Shown: positions 60,590 to 64,000 of the stretch, one piece after another
How positions within the stretch are numbered: the stretch's first letter is position 1
How the letters are laid out: each line of letters begins with the position of its first letter
Assembly: GCA_025677815.1 (NCBI GenBank)
Contig: JAIXMP010000005.1
Location: 186,001-250,000, forward strand
DNA: 64,000 nucleotides
Source: Phascolomyces articulosus
Lineage: Eukaryota > Mucoromycota > Mucoromycetes > Mucorales > Lichtheimiaceae
Direction of reading: 5' to 3'
Notes under the pieces: model-generated
Database searches by the model: none
Told to the model about the DNA's origin: nothing
The model's input: the letters and a program-made list of their open reading frames with translations, nothing else
Translations under genes and position numbers: made by a program

Positions 60590-61038
60590 GTGTTAATATA
60601 ATATACATATAATTATCGATATATCTATGTGTTACAAAATGGAGAGGATGAAAAAAAAAAAAAGAAGATTGTTAAAAGAGAGGAGAAAGAGAAGAAAGAG
60701 TCTAGAAGTATTCTCAACAGTCAAAAATTAATACTCTTACAATTTATTGAAACTAATAGATCGGCAGTTAGCTCCGCTTATTTTTTTAATGAAGTTCATT
60801 GGTATTTGGAATGAATAAATGCTAATCATGTTTTTTAATAATAGATAATACATATATTATATTAAAAAAAAGAAAAAAAAGAAAGACAAAATAATAAGGT
60901 CAATATGAGTAAGAAACAAAAGTATATAATAGATAATAGAAATATAATGTGAGGAGATGGTAGTAAGAAAATAGAGTTGTTTTTTATAATAAAAGATAAT
61001 AATAATAATAATAATATAAAGGTAATTTAAGTAGCAAT
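60590..61038. other. RhoGEF promoter / SHO1-like 3' flank
   Basis: AT-rich spacer between two minus-strand genes with (ATA)n runs near 60998-61015; no coding sequence recognised. Confidence 0.55.
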
Positions 61039-62374
61039 TTAAGCGAACTATTAAAAAAGAAACATATGTGTAAGTTTAAATGACCTTTCACAAAATAAAA
61101 TCCTTATATATTTATATATCAGAAAACTTACATAATTGCTTGGAATAATGCCCATCGTACCATCGGCCTTTCTTGCTTGCCACCAATTTCCTTTTCGTTC
61201 AACCACTTCAAGAACTTCATCTTTACTGAAACTTAATTCAGTTGGATCGTCTGAACTTGCATGGTCTATACATAAAAAGTGATGAGTCATATCATTACAT
61301 TTTCCATTAATTTGGATCCATTCCCATGTTACCCATTCTCAGTTCTTTTTTTTTCTTAAACTTACAATCATGAAGTGCTTTGACGCGTTCTTTATATTCA
61401 ACAGAAGGATCTTGATGGGGCTGAGGAGGGGATTGTGGTGAAGAAGCAGCAGGATGTGCCTGCATTTCATATGCAGCAGCAACAGGTCCACCAGCAGAAA
61501 CAGGAGAACCCATACCATTATTAAATCCACCTGCTGGTACCATTGTTTTATCATTTGTCATTTCATATTGTTGTTGGGTAGGTTGCACTTGACCTTGTGG
61601 ACCACCAGCACCCATCGATGTAGATGGTTTCATACCAGCAGCAGTTTGATGATTTTCTACACTATTATTCATAGCTGACCAACCATGACCAAATTGACCC
61701 AAATAACTATTAGGTTCACTACCAAATACAAATACCCATAAGAATTGAATAATAATGATAATGATATATCCAGCGGCATAAGCAGCAGCACCTCCTTGAT
61801 TTGCACCTTCAATGGCTGCAAATTTGTTCACAGGTAAAACTGAATCGATTTGAACGGTTAATAAAGCAATACTAGCTGCCAAGAAGGTCAATAACTATAA
61901 ATATATATATGTTTAGATGTGTCATCATGAGCTTATTTGATCTTTAAATACTAATAATAATAAATTATAATAAAATTGCTGCGTTGTATAACACAATGAG
62001 GTTACACAATGAAATTATTTCATGGTTGCCACTCAAAAATTGATTTTTTTTCTCTTTTGTAAAGCGAAATAAACTTACGACCATTCTGTAGTGCAGAAAT
62101 GTACCGGACATGAAAACATATAGGATGCCAAGAATCAAAAGTAATTCATAAACAATAATCCAATATCCTGCATTTGATAAGCGTCGGAAAGCACATAATC
62201 CTCCAAACGCAATCACCCAAGATGACTATATGTGTATGATCATCAGCATCGTCGTATATATATATTCAAAATCCAACGTTTATATAAAAAAAAATCTCGT
62301 GTTTTTATTACCAAAGAAAGAAGACCGGTGGTAAGTAAAAATAAATTTTCTGTTAGTCGATCCAGAGAAAACAT
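61039..62374 (-). CDS. SHO1: SHO1-like osmosensor (four TM helices plus SH3)
   Basis: Plasma-membrane adaptor of the HOG MAPK pathway. Proposed exons: 62374-62312, 62225-62079, 61894-61366, 61265-61132 and a tiny last exon 61047-61039; about 293 aa. Four hydrophobic segments occupy the first half (LFLLTTGLLSLSSWVIAFGG; YWIIVYELLLILGILYVFMS; the LLTFLAASIALLTV stretch; GYIIIIIIQFLWVFVFG). A Pro/Gln/Gly-rich cytoplasmic linker follows. The C-terminal SH3 domain (ALHDYHASSDDPTELSF, NWWQARKADGTMGIIPSNY) would bind Pbs2. The last exon (Phe-Ala-stop) is inferred only from splice signals. Neighbouring genes on the same strand (RhoGEF, NTE1-like) are not known partners. Confidence 0.88.
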
Positions 62375-62726
62375 GGAATATATATATTGTTGTTGTAGTA
62401 GTAGTAGTAGTAGTAGTTATTTGATTTTTTTACAAAGATGAAATAATAATAAGAATAGGATATTAATATATAATAAAGAATAAGAATAAGGTTGAGTGTA
62501 TATATATGAAAAGGAAAGTATAATATATATAAAAAGAGAAAGAAGAAGAAAAAGAGGCGTTGAAAAGGATGGTTTCTTTTTTTTTTTTTGGGTTATTACT
62601 ATAAAATTGCGGGCTTATAAAAAAAATCCTTTTAATGGAAATTGTTATTTTTTTGTGTAATAATAAAATGTTCAAAAAGAAAGAAGAATAAACAACCAAA
62701 AAAAACCTTATGTTTGATTCCCACAT
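62375..62726. other. SHO1-like promoter / NTE1-like 3' flank
   Basis: AT-rich 352-bp spacer with a (TAG)n run near 62396-62417; nothing else recognised. Confidence 0.55.
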
Positions 62727-64000
62727 TTAGATACTGTTACGTCTACCTCGGGTACCCTTGACCTCCTTCCCCCTTCTTGTATCTTCTTGTTCTTGTAATA
62801 GTCTTCCAGAAGCATATCCAGCTTTTCTCCATGCTTCAATCACTTGTTTACCAGCATCGTATCCCAATTGCATAATGTCCAAAAATTTGTTAAATTCCAA
62901 AGTACCCCAATTCTGTACAGGTAACTTGACATACAAGACACCATCCGTCACTTTAGCTTCTTCCAATTTTGAAACACTACTGACATACGCCAACCGGGAT
63001 TGAATTTCTGCAATGCTCGGAATATTATATGACCGGAATGGATTAATGTTATAAAATAACGCCCACCATCCACTAATCGAATCACCATACCAAACAGGAC
63101 TTGTATCATCTTCTGAAGCTACATCGACTGCAATAATAATATCGGCCCCCATACTTTTGGCAACAGATACCGGTAAATTATCCATATAACCACCATCTAC
63201 CAACATGTTACCATTTTCACATAAAGGTGGTAAAAAACCTGAAAGGGACATACTGGCACGTATGTAGCGCCATGCATAACCTGTTGTATGTACCTCCATC
63301 CTTGACCATGTGATATTAGTAGTGACAGCAAAGTAAGGTAACCAAAAGTCTTCAATTTGTGAATCGCCAAGACACTTGAAAATAGAACGATTGAATGCAT
63401 GACCTGTAAACCAAGCTGTGACTGGATAAGTCAAATCCATCAAGTTGCGCCATAAACTGGTCATTCTTGAAGAAAACATTTTGCTTCGAGCTATTGTGGA
63501 TACTAGATCACGATTCTTGGCATATAATCCACCTACAAAACTACCAATACTCGTACCACCAATAATGTCGATCGGGATGTTGGCTTCTTCCAAAGCTTGG
63601 ATCATGCCAATGTGAGTAATGCCACGTGCTCCGCCACCGCCAAGCACCAATGCTACCGATTTACCGCAAAGCCGACGTGCTAGTCTATATTATTTATATA
63701 TAAATATAACGTTGAAAAGAAGAAATATTAAATTAATAAAGTTCTAGATCAACGTCCATCATTTTCTTTTTTTTTATAATATTATTTCATATCAAAAAAA
63801 GTTAAAAGGGGAAGGATGATTTACGATACCTTGCAAAATCATCTCGGAGAGCATTACTTGCACTACCAAATTGTGTGGCTGTGTTCTTCTTGACTACTAA
63901 TAATCTACCAAATGTAGGATAATACTTTTCTAATTGCCCCTTGACGTTTCGCATCATATTAATTGAATTTTCGGTCATCTTTCTTCCAGTTTGTGCTAAC
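62727..64000 (-). CDS. NTE1: Patatin-like lysophospholipase (NTE1/neuropathy-target-esterase family), C-terminal part
   Basis: ER serine esterase that deacylates phosphatidylcholine and lysophosphatidylcholine. The gene runs off the right edge. Two exons are visible: 64000-63830 and 63684-62727, joined in frame ([18 protein letters not shown]). The patatin domain is complete: GGGGARG oxyanion loop, nucleophile in GTSIGS, and catalytic Asp in DGG ([12 protein letters not shown]). [20 protein letters not shown] and a basic C-terminal tail ([14 protein letters not shown]) are also present. In complete family members, cyclic-nucleotide-binding-like domains and a membrane anchor precede this part; they must lie outside the window. 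The piece upstream ([20 protein letters not shown]) fits the linker before the catalytic domain. Confidence 0.9.

Overview
This is a nuclear stretch of a filamentous fungus, most likely an early-diverging Mucoromycota (Mucorales-type) genome. The DNA is AT-rich with many A/T homopolymers. Genes are cut by short GT-AG introns (roughly 70-150 nt) and several exons are tiny. The protein set is fungal: FTR1 iron permease, SHO1 osmosensor, AP-1/Pap1-type bZIP, CNH-type RhoGEF, NTE-type lysophospholipase, and a cytochrome-b5 front-end fatty acid desaturase like those of gamma-linolenate-making Mucoromycota. The genus cannot be fixed from the window.

Layout. 1-4.4 kb (+): 3' end of an ESCRT-III/CHMP7-like gene, a farnesylated YDJ1-type DnaJ, and eIF2-beta. 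6.6-15.1 kb (+): two paralogous amino-acid transporters separated by a 4.9-kb gene desert. 15.7-20.1 kb (-): CDC45, then FTR1, which is divergent from a Derlin gene (20.8-22.2, +). 23.1-27.9 kb (-): a low-complexity Q/S/P-rich protein and a Pap1/Yap1-like redox bZIP factor. 31.1-35.1 kb (+): a large F-BAR/SH3 protein. 37.0-38.3 kb (+): an intronless orphan gene. 39.4-42.1 kb: a decayed island in which a broken multi-exon gene contains a degenerate PIF/Harbinger transposase. 43.2-44.9 kb (-): GT10 fucosyltransferase. 45.8-48.4 kb (+): importin-alpha-like protein. 50.6-52.6 kb (+): MCT-type transporter. 52.9-54.5 kb (-): CaMK-type kinase. 56.0-57.9 kb (+): front-end desaturase. 58.2-64 kb (-): RhoGEF, SHO1-like sensor, and the 3' part of an NTE1-like patatin phospholipase.

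Functionally these are mostly unlinked housekeeping genes (translation, chaperone, replication initiation, ERAD, nuclear import) mixed with nutrient transport (amino acids, iron, monocarboxylates) and signalling or membrane genes (SHO1, RhoGEF, CaMK, Pap1, F-BAR). There is no operon-like or metabolic cluster. The least ordinary material is in the non-genic parts: two MITE-like inverted repeats, a GC-rich palindrome cluster inside the desert, decayed transposon and recombinase fragments, and well-placed promoter motifs (SCB/MCB before CDC45, a GATA palindrome before FTR1). Exon boundaries below were read by eye from splice signals, frame continuity and family resemblance. No tRNA, rRNA or CRISPR array was recognised.
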